DNA of 64,000 bases from Anaerolineaceae bacterium (GTDB lineage: Bacteria; Chloroflexota; Anaerolineae; Aggregatilineales; Phototrophicaceae): NCBI GenBank assembly GCA_002699585.1, contig PABP01000036.1, forward strand, positions 312,333-376,332, in the 5' to 3' direction. Positions 9,805 through 18,687 of this stretch are shown here, in pieces (within the stretch, counting starts at the first letter, position 1; each line of letters opens with the position of its first letter). Made by a program: the position numbers and the translations under genes. Below the pieces are notes generated by a model. The model saw nothing but the letters and a program-made list of their open reading frames with translations. It was not told where the DNA came from and searched no databases.

Positions 9805-9910
9805 GCTGCGGGATGGGGTCGGATGATGACCTGCGTCCTTACATTGCTTATAAATGATGTATAAATCGCTTTATTGATCTAATTTTCTTCGTTGGAAGGA
9901 TAACCCCCTC

Positions 9911-10996
9911 ATGACAGCCCATCGTCTCGTTATTGTCGGCACGGGCAATTCCGTTGGGAACCACCTGAAATCTATTGAAAAATTGGGCGACCGCACGGAA
10001 ATTGTCGCCGCCGTGGACCTAGATGCCGAGCGCGTCCAGGCATTTTGCAAAGAAAACGATATTCCGAACTGGTATACCTCGGTCGGTGAGATGTTAGCCG
10101 CCGAAAAGCCCGATCTGGTCTGCGTGGTGACACCCCCGGCCACCCATGCGGACATCAGCATTGAATGCATGGAAGCCGGAAGCTGGGTCTACTGCGAGAA
10201 ACCGCTGTGTTCGTCATTAGCGGAGTTCGACCGCATACAAGAAGCCCAGGAACGCACGGGCCAGTACGTCAGCACCGTGTTCCAGTGGCGCTTTGGCTCG
10301 GCGGGCAAGCACATCAAAAAGCTAATCCAGCAAGGGGCACTGGGCAAGCCGACAGTCGCCGTTTGCAATACGCTGTGGTACCGCACGCAGGATTATTACA
10401 ACGTCCCCTGGCGCGGCAAATACAAAACCGAGTTCGGTGGGCCAACCATGACGCTCGGCATCCACCTTACTGATTTGTTCCTGTGGCTGATGGACGACTG
10501 GCAGGATGTCCGCGCGATTATCGGCACGCTGGACCACGATATTGAGGTCGAAGATGCGTCACTGGCGTTGGTACGCTTTGGCAGCGGCGCGCTGGCCAGC
10601 ATCGTCAACAGTTCGGTCTCGCCGCGCCAGGAAAGCTACCTGCGCATGGATTTCCAGAAGGCAACGCTCGAATGCACGACGCTGTATCGCTATAGCAACG
10701 AACATTGGAAGTTCAGCACGCCCAATGACGAAGACAACGACGCCCTGGCCGCCTGGAACGAATTATCTGAGGATTTCAGCGGCACACACGATGTCCAGAT
10801 TGGCGAAATTCTGGATTGCCTGGAAGCCAATGAACCCCCACCGCTGGTTGGTGATGAAGCACGACGCATCATTGAGTTTACGGCCAGCCTGTATAAATCA
10901 GCCAAGACCGGGGAAACGGTCAAGCGCGGTGACATCACACCGGATGATCCCTTCTACTATGGCAATGCGGGCATCATGCCGGAGGTAGGTGACTGA
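9911..10996 (+). CDS. Gfo/Idh/MocA family oxidoreductase
   Basis: A 361-residue NAD(P)-dependent oxidoreductase. The Rossmann motif VGTGNSVGNHLKS lies at residues 9-21 and the EKP motif (VYCEKPLCSS) near 95. The C-terminal domain contains GGPTMTLGIHLTDLF, where the family's catalytic histidine is expected. Its stop and the next ATG share one base (TGATG), so it is translationally coupled to a second enzyme of the same family. The pair may act successively on one sugar, or as an oxidation-elimination couple; substrate unknown. Confidence 0.85.
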   Translation: MTAHRLVIVGTGNSVGNHLKSIEKLGDRTEIVAAVDLDAERVQAFCKENDIPNWYTSVGEMLAAEKPDLVCVVTPPATHADISIECMEAGSWVYCEKPLCSSLAEFDRIQEAQERTGQYVSTVFQWRFGSAGKHIKKLIQQGALGKPTVAVCNTLWYRTQDYYNVPWRGKYKTEFGGPTMTLGIHLTDLFLWLMDDWQDVRAIIGTLDHDIEVEDASLALVRFGSGALASIVNSSVSPRQESYLRMDFQKATLECTTLYRYSNEHWKFSTPNDEDNDALAAWNELSEDFSGTHDVQIGEILDCLEANEPPPLVGDEARRIIEFTASLYKSAKTGETVKRGDITPDDPFYYGNAGIMPEVGD

Positions 10997-12012
10997 TGGC
11001 TATTCGTTTTGCGGCGATTGGTTTCGCCCACAATCACATTTTTGGCATGTGTCAGATTCTGCTCGATGCTGGGGCGGAACTGGTTAGCTTTTATGATACA
11101 GAGCCGGAGCGCATCGCCCAATTCAGCGAGCGCTATCCGCAGGCACAGCAGGCCGAGAGTATCCAGTCCATTCTGGAAGATGAAAGCATCCAGGTTGTGG
11201 TCAGTGCCTCGATCCCCAATGAGCGTGCACCCTTGGGAGTGCAGGTCATGCGGCATGGCAAAGACTACATGGGTGACAAACCCGCCTTCAGCAGCATGGC
11301 CCAGCTCGAAGAAGCACGGCGCGTCCAAAAGGAAACTGGACGTATCTTCAGCGTGTACTTCGGCGAGCATTTCCATAACCATGCGACGGTCAAAGCCGGG
11401 GAACTGGTGCACGCCGGGGCCATCGGCCAGATCGTACAGACGGTTGGCTTTGGGCCACATCGGTTGCTGGGCCATACCCCACGGCCTGATTGGACCTTCG
11501 ACCGTTCGTATTTCGGCGGCGTCATCAACGACCTGGCCAGCCATCAGATGGAGCAATTCCTGTACTTTACCAACAGCACCACTGCGGAAGTCGTCGCGGC
11601 CAATATTGGCAACTTCAAGCATACGCAGTTCCCCAAAATGCACGACTTCGGTGATGTGGTGGTGCGCAGCCCGCATGCGACGGGTTATGTGCGCGTCGAT
11701 TGGATGACGCCAACCGGTCTGGATACCTGGGGCGATGTGCGCCTGTTCATCCTGGGCACGGAAGGTTACATGGAGCTACGGAAGAATACCGACCTCACGG
11801 GACGCACAGGTGGCAATCACCTGTTTATGGTCGATGGCGAGGGGATGCACTACGTCGAATGTGCCGATGTTGAATTGCAATATGGTCGGCAGCTTTTAGC
11901 GGATGTCCGTGACCGCACCGAAACCGCTATGCCGCAGGCACGCTGCTTTCTGGCATCGGAGTTGGCGCTGCAAGCCGAACTCATGGCCCATGAACTGACC
12001 GATTTGAGCTAG
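10996..12012 (+). CDS. Gfo/Idh/MocA family oxidoreductase
   Basis: A 338-residue protein with a Rossmann N-terminus (FAAIGFAHNHIFGM) and a C-terminal family domain. In place of the usual EKP it has GDKPAFSS near residue 95, keeping Lys-Pro. GGVINDLASHQMEQFLYF near 175 carries the expected histidine region. It overlaps the upstream relative by one base. The glycine pattern of the nucleotide-binding loop is looser (G-x-A-H) than in its neighbour, so cofactor preference may differ. Confidence 0.82.
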   Translation: MAIRFAAIGFAHNHIFGMCQILLDAGAELVSFYDTEPERIAQFSERYPQAQQAESIQSILEDESIQVVVSASIPNERAPLGVQVMRHGKDYMGDKPAFSSMAQLEEARRVQKETGRIFSVYFGEHFHNHATVKAGELVHAGAIGQIVQTVGFGPHRLLGHTPRPDWTFDRSYFGGVINDLASHQMEQFLYFTNSTTAEVVAANIGNFKHTQFPKMHDFGDVVVRSPHATGYVRVDWMTPTGLDTWGDVRLFILGTEGYMELRKNTDLTGRTGGNHLFMVDGEGMHYVECADVELQYGRQLLADVRDRTETAMPQARCFLASELALQAELMAHELTDLS

Positions 12013-12014
12013 AT

Positions 12015-12057
12015 GAACCCCACCCCTAAATCCCCTCCCCATGAGGTGAGGGGGCTT
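12015..12057. repeat. Short palindromic intergenic repeat
   Basis: ACCCCACCCCTAAAT followed by hairpin CCCCTCCCCatgaggtgaGGGG, just after the stop of the second oxidoreductase. This is the single-hairpin form of the element seen doubled at 5637 and 9637. It may double as a terminator, since TTTTCTCTTCTCC follows. Confidence 0.6.
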
Positions 12058-12093
12058 TTCTCTTCTCCATTGTGACGTAGAAAGGCTTCCCTT

Positions 12094-13950
12094 ATGCCTA
12101 TGATCGACTTACCCAACGAATGGCAACACCCTCCCAGTGAATTTTCGTTCGCGGCCTTCTGGTTTTGGAACGACCGCTTAGACAAAGACGAAATTGCCCG
12201 CCAGATGGCTGATTTCCAGGCGCATGGCGTGGACGCTTTTGTGCTTCATCCGCGGGTGGGTCTGCCGCGTGATATGGGCTGGATGAGCGATAATCTGCTG
12301 GACATGATGCGCTTCGCCATAGAAGAAGCCCAACGGCGCGGCATGTGGGTCATTCTGTATGATGAAGGCATGTACCCCAGCGGCTCGTCATCGGGCCAGG
12401 TGGTCGCGGAAGATGCCTCTTACCAGTGCCGGGGCATGGTCCGCATCAATGTGGATGCGGTGCAGCCCAACAGCAATGACCAGGGCGTCCAAATTGGCGC
12501 CGATGGTCAGCCGATTCTAGGCGAGTACCAAACGCTGGTGGCCGAGGTCGAACACCAGGGAACGCACTATGCCATTGTGCAGCGGCCTATTGAGTCCGTG
12601 ATTCGTGGGCTGCACTACATCAACGAAGACAGCGATGAACCGCCCGAAGACGAACCAGCGGCCATCGACCTGCTGAACCCGGACGCAGTTGCTTGCTTCG
12701 TACGGCTGGTGTATCAGCGCTTCTATGATGAATTTGGCGAGCACTTCGGCAAGACGGTGAAAGCCATCTTCACCGATGAACCCATGCTGCTGGGGCGTCC
12801 CAAAGAGCGGGACATCATGCCCGCGACACCGGGTATTTTGAAAAGTATCAATACCTACCTGGGCTATGACTTCACGTCAAAACTGGCAGCCCTATGGGAC
12901 GATGACTGCCCGCAGGACATCTTCAATGAATTTGAACGCGCCGTCGAGCATCAACTGGAGCAGACTTACTATGCACAGTTGCATGACTGGTGCGCGGCAC
13001 ACAATATCGACCTGACCGGCCACCCGTCGGAAGCTGACGCCACCCGTCATCTGCGCTACTTTGATATTCCGGGGCAGGATATTGTCTGGCGCTGGCTGCT
13101 GCCAGATACCCCCTCCGCACTGGAAGGCAGGCAATCGACACAGGGCAAGGCAGCTTCCTCAATGATGCTGCACATGGGTCGCCGCCGTAACGCCAACGAA
13201 TTCTGCGGCGCATTCGGCCATGAATTCACCTTTGATGAAATGCAATGGTTGGCCAATTGGCTACTGGTTCGCGGGTGCAACCTGTTGATCCCGCACGCTT
13301 TTTACTATTCCGTGCGCGGGCCGCGCCTGCATGAGCGTCCGCCGGATGTGGGGCCGAATAGTGCCTGGTGGGATGATGGCTTTAAGCCCCTGGCCGATGC
13401 CTGCCGCCGCCTCTCCTGGCTGAACACAGACAGCGAGTTGGTGTGCCATGTAGCCATACTGGGATCACATCATCATCTACCGTGGCGTGCTGCTAAAGAC
13501 TGCTTCCAGCATCAGATCGACTTCAATTACCTGGATGTGGACGATTTGTCACGCTGCGAGGTCCGCGACGGTGCGCTGCATATCGCTGGACAGACTTACC
13601 GTGTGCTGGTCATTGATGGCCCACTCGACGAGGACATTCGCCAGCAGGTAGAAGCGTTAGGCCTGCCTGTCGTCACATGGTCGGATGATGTGGGGGATAG
13701 CATTGAAGAGCTACGCGCACATCTGCCAGCCTCGGACTTGCCGCAGGTCGACGCGCCGGGGCTGCGCGTACGCCACGTTCGTAAAGCAGGACATGACTGG
13801 TATGTGCTGTTCAATGAGGAAAAAGCCCCGATTGATGTGCCGTTTGCCTTCAATGGGGCGTGGCTGGTTGCTGCGGAAACGGGTGAAGCGCATGCCTATG
13901 ACGGGCGTCTAACGCTAGCGGGGCATGAACGAATCGTGTTGGTGAGGTAA
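12094..13950 (+). CDS. Putative glycoside hydrolase, GH106-like TIM barrel
   Basis: A 618-residue cytoplasmic protein with no signal peptide. The N-terminus resembles GH106 and related uncharacterised glycosidases: FAAFWFWNDRLDKDEI (about 19-34), AFVLHPRVGLP (about 50) and MWVILYDEGMYPSG (about 86-100). Acidic residues in IFTDEPML (near 227) and FDEMQWLANW (near 380) are catalytic candidates. GH106 members are alpha-L-rhamnosidases, but many relatives have no known activity, so I do not name a substrate. It follows two sugar oxidoreductases on the same strand, which fits a role in oligosaccharide breakdown. Confidence 0.6.
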   Translation: MPMIDLPNEWQHPPSEFSFAAFWFWNDRLDKDEIARQMADFQAHGVDAFVLHPRVGLPRDMGWMSDNLLDMMRFAIEEAQRRGMWVILYDEGMYPSGSSSGQVVAEDASYQCRGMVRINVDAVQPNSNDQGVQIGADGQPILGEYQTLVAEVEHQGTHYAIVQRPIESVIRGLHYINEDSDEPPEDEPAAIDLLNPDAVACFVRLVYQRFYDEFGEHFGKTVKAIFTDEPMLLGRPKERDIMPATPGILKSINTYLGYDFTSKLAALWDDDCPQDIFNEFERAVEHQLEQTYYAQLHDWCAAHNIDLTGHPSEADATRHLRYFDIPGQDIVWRWLLPDTPSALEGRQSTQGKAASSMMLHMGRRRNANEFCGAFGHEFTFDEMQWLANWLLVRGCNLLIPHAFYYSVRGPRLHERPPDVGPNSAWWDDGFKPLADACRRLSWLNTDSELVCHVAILGSHHHLPWRAAKDCFQHQIDFNYLDVDDLSRCEVRDGALHIAGQTYRVLVIDGPLDEDIRQQVEALGLPVVTWSDDVGDSIEELRAHLPASDLPQVDAPGLRVRHVRKAGHDWYVLFNEEKAPIDVPFAFNGAWLVAAETGEAHAYDGRLTLAGHERIVLVR

Positions 13951-13957
13951 AAACCAG

Positions 13958-14000
13958 ACCCCACCTCTAAATCTCCTCCCCATGATTGGGAGGAGACTTT
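13958..14000. repeat. Short palindromic intergenic repeat, variant
   Basis: ACCCCACCTCTAAAT followed by the imperfect hairpin CTCCTCCCCatgattGGGAGGAG and CTTTTGG. It lies between convergent genes (the GH106-like enzyme and the transglutaminase) and may serve as a terminator for either. Confidence 0.55.
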
Positions 14001-14055
14001 TGGTTTGCTTTCTTGTCACCAGGAAAGGTACCGATGATGGGGTTACATGCTGTTT

Positions 14056-15006
14056 TTATTGCTGTTGCTGCTGTTGTTGCTGCTGATACTGGTAACTGTA
14101 TTGCGGCATGACGATTTCCGGCGCGAGTGGGGCATCTTCCCCGGGGACATCGTCCAACTCGGAAACCTGAACGCGCACTTTGAGTTTGGTCTCTACACTG
14201 CCTTTGAACACGCCGCGTGTTGGTGACGCCTTGGCATAATCCTGGGCCACACACACGCGAATATGGCGGTCGGTAACAATCAGGTTATTGGTCGGGTCAA
14301 AGCCCACCCAGGTGAAACCGGGCACGTAGGCTTCGATCCAGGCATGGGTGGCATCCTCAAACGAGCGATCATTGTCCTCTTTGCGGTGATAAAGATACCC
14401 GCTGACGTAACGCGCCGGAATGCCGACATCACGCAGCAACGCCAGCATAATGTGGGTGAAATCCTGGCAAACGCCCTTACGCGCTTCCAGCGCGATGTCT
14501 ATAGGCGAATCCGCTTTGGTGAAGTCCTGCTCGTAATCAAAGGACTCGTACATCGCCGTGTTGAGATCTCTGAGCAGGGTCAAAGGGTCGGCGTAGCGCT
14601 CACCCCAACCGATTTCCTGGGCAAATTGGTGCAACAGCGGCGTCTTTTTGGTGTACTGACCAGCCAATACCATGTCGTAAATTTCACGATCTTCAGTGGC
14701 CGCGTCGAGTTGCTCCCAGGCACCGAACGGCAGTGCATCGGGTAGTGGCGGCGGCGTTTTCACTTCGACGACGGACTCCGCTTTGATGGCCAGTTCCGTA
14801 TGGGGTGCCGGGATGTCGAAAGTATGGATAGCGTTGCCAAGGTGATCGCGATGATAAAGTATCTTCGTGTCTGGGCTAATGTCCAGATTGAAGCGAATGC
14901 ATCGTTGGCCAACTTCACTACGTGGCTGCATGCGCAGTTCCATCACGCTATCCGTGATGGGTGCCGAATAGTGGTAATCTGTGAGGTGAGTAATTGCGTA
15001 GAACAT
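14056..15006 (-). CDS. Transglutaminase-like protein with polyglutamine tail
   Basis: A 316-residue protein with the bacterial transglutaminase N-terminal domain (residues 1-85) and a core domain carrying the catalytic triad: C180 in GVCQDFTH, H221 in THAWIE, D237 in GFDPTN. Proteins of this type occur beside alpha-E and circularly permuted ATP-grasp genes, a grouping predicted from comparative genomics to make or cleave peptide or isopeptide bonds. Unusually, the last residues run YSYQYQ and end in nine glutamines coded by mixed CAG and CAA, so this is not a pure triplet tract. No signal peptide is seen. It is last in the minus-strand module, after a decayed alpha-E fragment. Confidence 0.87.
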   Translation of the reverse strand: MFYAITHLTDYHYSAPITDSVMELRMQPRSEVGQRCIRFNLDISPDTKILYHRDHLGNAIHTFDIPAPHTELAIKAESVVEVKTPPPLPDALPFGAWEQLDAATEDREIYDMVLAGQYTKKTPLLHQFAQEIGWGERYADPLTLLRDLNTAMYESFDYEQDFTKADSPIDIALEARKGVCQDFTHIMLALLRDVGIPARYVSGYLYHRKEDNDRSFEDATHAWIEAYVPGFTWVGFDPTNNLIVTDRHIRVCVAQDYAKASPTRGVFKGSVETKLKVRVQVSELDDVPGEDAPLAPEIVMPQYSYQYQQQQQQQQQ

Positions 15007-15010
15007 AGTC

Positions 15011-15106
15011 CTACAATGCCATTTCTGTTGGGTACGAGATATAGGTATGGTACAGGTTAACTTGAATCCGTATATCTGCTACTTAATATTGTCTGAGTAA
15101 TCGTGC
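15011..15106 (-). pseudogene. Decayed 3' fragment of a second alpha-E gene
   Basis: About 96 bp match the last 32 codons and stop of the alpha-E gene at 15196-16158, with roughly 78 of 98 aligned bases equal by hand count. The fragment keeps the TAG stop region and stretches such as GGGTACGAGATATA, but has an in-frame TAG and a one-base deletion, so it cannot encode the tail. It lies directly ahead of the transglutaminase. Either a tandem duplicate was largely deleted or only the 3' end was copied. Confidence 0.75.
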
Positions 15107-15128
15107 GCGATTGCTTACACAATTCCAT

Positions 15129-15156
15129 CATAAGGTCAACTACATAAGGTCAACTG
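15129..15156. repeat. 14-bp tandem duplication
   Basis: CATAAGGTCAACTA is followed at once by CATAAGGTCAACTG in the gap between the alpha-E gene and the decayed fragment. It is one of several 13-15 bp doublets in this window. Confidence 0.7.
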
Positions 15157-15195
15157 ACAGAACAGCGATCATCGGTCAGGCAACAAAAACATGCC

Positions 15196-16158
15196 TTACA
15201 AAGCCGTTTCTATTGGGTACGAGATATAAGTATGGTACAGATTATCGTGAATGCGATATATCTGGTGCTTAATATTCACTAGATAATCATGCAGTGACCG
15301 GATGTCTTCGATTTCGTCAAAACTCAGTTGGGATTGCAGCCGCCCGGCCAAGCGATACAGACGCGAATTACGCGCGCGTTCGTTCATCTCTTCCAATGCA
15401 TTCAACGAGGTCTGAATGCCATCAATGCAAAAACGCAGCGAATGCGGGAATTCCCGATTGAACAGCAAGAACTCGATGATCCAGCGGGATTGGACGTTGG
15501 CACTATAAACTTTAGTATAGGCTTCAAAAGCGGTGACTGATTTGAGTGTACTAATGAGTTCGAAGTAGCGTAAGGTAGAGATTTCTTCGCCAGGGGCCAG
15601 ATGCGCGTCATCAAAGTGGACATCAAGCAGGTTGAGCAAGGCAATGCTGCGCTCGATATAGCGGCCAAGCTGGATGAAGTGCCAGCCCTGGTTGTGGTTC
15701 ATGGTGGCGTCGGTGATGCCCTGGAATAGATGCGAACCATCGCGCACTTGCAGGTAATAATCATGCGGGAAGGATTCCCAGACACTATCGACGACAGTCC
15801 CGCGCACATGCAAATACAGCTTGTTGATCTGCATCCACATTTCAGAACTGAGCTGCTCACGCACCTGGCGTGCATTCTCGCGTCCGGCGGCAATCAGAGC
15901 GATGATCGATGAGTCATTGCTGATATCGAACGTCAATGTATACAGTACGTGATCCGTCGGCACATCATCCGGCGGCAGGCTCAGGCTCTTGATCAGCCGA
16001 TCCAGGCGCTGCTGCTCTTCCCGGCGTGAGGCAATATCAATGTTGAGGTTCATATAAACGTCGAGTTGGCGCGATATATTTTCCGCCCGTTCCAGATAGC
16101 GACTCATCCAGAAGAGGCTGTCGGCCACGCGCGAAAGCATCAGTTGGTTATTAGTCAT
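15196..16158 (-). CDS. Alpha-E domain protein (DUF403)
   Basis: An all-helical protein of about 320 residues with the family opening [20 protein letters not shown] and the later stretch [16 protein letters not shown]. The frame is open up to 16218, but ATG 16158 gives the normal N-terminus and overlaps the upstream ATP-grasp stop by 8 bp, so coupling is likely. Alpha-E proteins are known only from gene neighbourhoods with ATP-grasp and transglutaminase partners; their biochemistry is unproven. The 3' end of this gene is duplicated and decayed at 15011-15106. Confidence 0.88.
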   Translation of the reverse strand: MTNNQLMLSRVADSLFWMSRYLERAENISRQLDVYMNLNIDIASRREEQQRLDRLIKSLSLPPDDVPTDHVLYTLTFDISNDSSIIALIAAGRENARQVREQLSSEMWMQINKLYLHVRGTVVDSVWESFPHDYYLQVRDGSHLFQGITDATMNHNQGWHFIQLGRYIERSIALLNLLDVHFDDAHLAPGEEISTLRYFELISTLKSVTAFEAYTKVYSANVQSRWIIEFLLFNREFPHSLRFCIDGIQTSLNALEEMNERARNSRLYRLAGRLQSQLSFDEIEDIRSLHDYLVNIKHQIYRIHDNLYHTYISYPIETAL

Positions 16159-17608
16159 AAAGCACCCATGTATCTTTACTACCACCGCCCTGCGATGAAT
16201 TGACCACCAGCGAACCACGCCGCAGCGCGACGCGCGTCAGACCACCGGGAACAATATTGATGTCATCGCCACCGTAAAGAATGAATGGTCGCAGGTCGAT
16301 GTGGCGGCTTTCGATCTGGTTGTCGACGAAGCAGGGCGCGCTCGATAAGGATATCGTCGGTTGGGCAATGTAGCTGCGCGGGTTGGCCTCAATAGCCTGG
16401 ATAAATTCCTCCCGTTCTTTTTGTGTGCTGGCCGGGCCGATCAACAAGCCATAACCACCGGACTCACCAACAGCTTTGACCACCAGCTTGTCAATGTTCT
16501 GGATGACATGCTGGCGCTGTTTGTCGTCTTCCAGCAAAAATGTCTCGACCGTATCGAGGATAGGCTCTTCGCCCAGGTAATATTTGATGAGGCTGGGCAC
16601 ATAGGCATAGATAGCCTTGTCGTCAGCGACACCGGTGCCAATGGCGTTGGCCAGCGCGACGTTCCCCTGGCGATAGGCATTAAAAAGGCCGTTCACGCCC
16701 AACTGCGTATCCGCACGGAACGTGAGCGCATCCAGGAAATCATCATCAAGACGCCGATAAATCACATCGACTTTTTTGAGGCCGCTGGTGGTGCGCATAT
16801 AAACATAACCATCATGCACGATCAGGTCGCGGCCTTCTACCAGTTGGATGCCCATCTGACGCGCCAGGAAGGTGTGTTCGTAGTAGGCAGAGTTATAGAC
16901 ACCGGGCGTCAACAGGACAACGGTCGGGTTATCGGTATGTGGCGCGAAGGATTGCAGCGTACTGAGCAGGGCCTGTCCGTAACGGTCGACGGGACGCACG
17001 CCATAATTATGGAACAGACGTGGGAAGACATTTTTGGCTACCTGGCGGTTGGCCAACATGTACGATACGCCACTGGGCACGCGCAGGTTGTCTTCTAGCA
17101 CGGCGAAGTTCCCACCGGGCATACGGATCAGATCCGTGCCGCAGATGGCGACGTAAATGTTATGCGGCACATCGACATCGCGCATTTCTCGGCGGTAGTG
17201 CTTGCTGCTAGCGACCATCCCATATGGAATGACCTTGTCACGGAAGACTTTGCCTTCGTGGTAAATGTCATGCAGGAAGTGGTTGAGGGCACGCAAGCGC
17301 TGCTTGAGGCCACTTTCGATATGGTCCCACTCCTGGCCGGTGATGATGCGCGGTAGCAAATCAAAAGGGAAGGTGCGCTCGGTACCTTCACCATCGCCAT
17401 ATACCGTAAAAGTAATCCCCTGATTGAGGAAGGCGACATCGGCTGCATGCTGGTGCGAATTCAGGTCCGTTGCGGATAGTTCCAGCAGACGGTCCATTAA
17501 ATTGGCATAGTGAGGGCGCGGCTCGTAGCGCTCCGCAAAGGTTTCATCGTAGCAGGTATGGGGCGACTCGTATTTTTCTAGTAGTGCGGTCAACGATCTC
17601 AAACTCAT
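16151..17608 (-). CDS. Circularly permuted type 2 ATP-grasp protein
   Basis: A 485-residue predicted peptide ligase. Family landmarks are present: [28 protein letters not shown] around 65-92, [21 protein letters not shown] around 165-185, the nucleotide-binding stretch [17 protein letters not shown] near 375, and RPFILYGG with [12 protein letters not shown] at the C-terminus. It heads the minus-strand module and overlaps the alpha-E start. Known comparative work predicts that this trio synthesises a peptide or a protein tag; substrates are unknown. The 276 bp upstream, before the next divergent gene, shows no clear element. Confidence 0.9.
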   Translation of the reverse strand: MSLRSLTALLEKYESPHTCYDETFAERYEPRPHYANLMDRLLELSATDLNSHQHAADVAFLNQGITFTVYGDGEGTERTFPFDLLPRIITGQEWDHIESGLKQRLRALNHFLHDIYHEGKVFRDKVIPYGMVASSKHYRREMRDVDVPHNIYVAICGTDLIRMPGGNFAVLEDNLRVPSGVSYMLANRQVAKNVFPRLFHNYGVRPVDRYGQALLSTLQSFAPHTDNPTVVLLTPGVYNSAYYEHTFLARQMGIQLVEGRDLIVHDGYVYMRTTSGLKKVDVIYRRLDDDFLDALTFRADTQLGVNGLFNAYRQGNVALANAIGTGVADDKAIYAYVPSLIKYYLGEEPILDTVETFLLEDDKQRQHVIQNIDKLVVKAVGESGGYGLLIGPASTQKEREEFIQAIEANPRSYIAQPTISLSSAPCFVDNQIESRHIDLRPFILYGGDDINIVPGGLTRVALRRGSLVVNSSQGGGSKDTWVLYD

Positions 17609-17884
17609 TGGGCGTTCCCAAGGAAAACAACAATCTAGGTACTTTTAAGCAAACTTGTGAAGTAACGCTATTTTGAAAAAGGGTGACAGCCGCAGCCAAC
17701 GCAAGCGAGATGACCATTATTCATAATAAGTAAGTCCGTACAATTTGATTGTAGCGCAGGACAAAACCGATTTGTTGAGCACTAATCACGAAATATGAGT
17801 CGCTGCTCTCCATGAAATTGTACATAATGTGCCCGATGATAAACTGTAGGCGGGCATACATACACACCAGGGAGGTCAAAAACC

Positions 17885-18643
17885 ATGTTATCAACCGGCT
17901 TGCTCTCCGTGACGTTCCGTCAGTTGGACCCAGCCCGTATCATCGCGCTGACAGCCCAGGCTGACCTAAACAGCATTGAATGGGGCGGCGATATTCATGT
18001 GCCCCCCGGCGACATGGCCAAAGCCAAACATATCCGCCAGATGTCGCTTGATGCCGGCCTGAGTATCTCCGCATATGGCTCATATTATCGGCTGGGAACG
18101 GGAACACAGACGGAACTATCGGCTGTGCTGGATACTACCGAAGCACTCGGCGCGCCCATCGTGCGCGTATGGGCCGGAGAACGCGGTTCCGCTGAAGCTG
18201 ACAGTGCCTATCGTCAGATGGTCATTGAGGATGCCCAGTACGCCACCGAACAAGCCACCCGACGCAATATAGTCGTTAGTCTAGAGTACCACGGTAATAC
18301 ACTGACGGACACACTTGAATCGACCCTATCGCTGCTGCAAGCGGTCGATCATCCGAATTTGCGCACTTACTGGCAGCCAGAGCACACGCCTGATTTAGCG
18401 ACCAAAACCCATAGTCTACGCACCTTACTGCCCTGGCTGACGAATGTCCACGTTTTCCACTGGGAGCCGCACACCCATGCTCGCTATCCGTTGGTGGATG
18501 GCGTTGACGATTGGCGCGCCTATATCGACATCCTCAAAACTTCCGACAAGCCGCATGTGTTGTCGCTGGAGTTCGTACGCGATGACGATGAAGCGACTTT
18601 CCTGGAAGACGCGCGCACCTTGCAGCAATGGCTGGCCGACTGA
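17885..18643 (+). CDS. Sugar phosphate isomerase/epimerase-like TIM barrel
   Basis: A 252-residue AP-endonuclease-2/xylose-isomerase-type barrel. The order of acidic and histidine residues fits the metal site of the family: IEWGGDIH near 34-41, SLEYHGN near 139, TYWQPEH near 162, LSLEFVRDD near 225. SD GGGAGGT precedes the ATG. It lies 44 bp ahead of a GH127 gene, so the two probably form an operon, with this protein acting on the sugar released. The exact substrate is not readable. Confidence 0.8.
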   Translation: MLSTGLLSVTFRQLDPARIIALTAQADLNSIEWGGDIHVPPGDMAKAKHIRQMSLDAGLSISAYGSYYRLGTGTQTELSAVLDTTEALGAPIVRVWAGERGSAEADSAYRQMVIEDAQYATEQATRRNIVVSLEYHGNTLTDTLESTLSLLQAVDHPNLRTYWQPEHTPDLATKTHSLRTLLPWLTNVHVFHWEPHTHARYPLVDGVDDWRAYIDILKTSDKPHVLSLEFVRDDDEATFLEDARTLQQWLAD

Positions 18644-18687
18644 CCAACAGACTTTATTTACACAAGTTATCGATAAAGGATTTAAAG

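Larger units (their letters stand above)
9508..9910. other. 403-bp non-coding gap with repeats
   Basis: No credible gene is present on either strand. The middle is occupied by the composite repeat at 9637-9742 and a palindrome at 9775-9804, both listed separately. The last 70 bp are AT-rich and probably hold the promoter of the oxidoreductase pair that follows, but no convincing -35/-10 pair could be fixed. Confidence 0.6.

Noticed and set aside
15011-15291. Direct repeats as attachment sites of an integrated element
   Set aside because: The repeats are the 3' end of a gene and its decayed copy, only about 190 bp apart, and no integrase or cargo lies between them.
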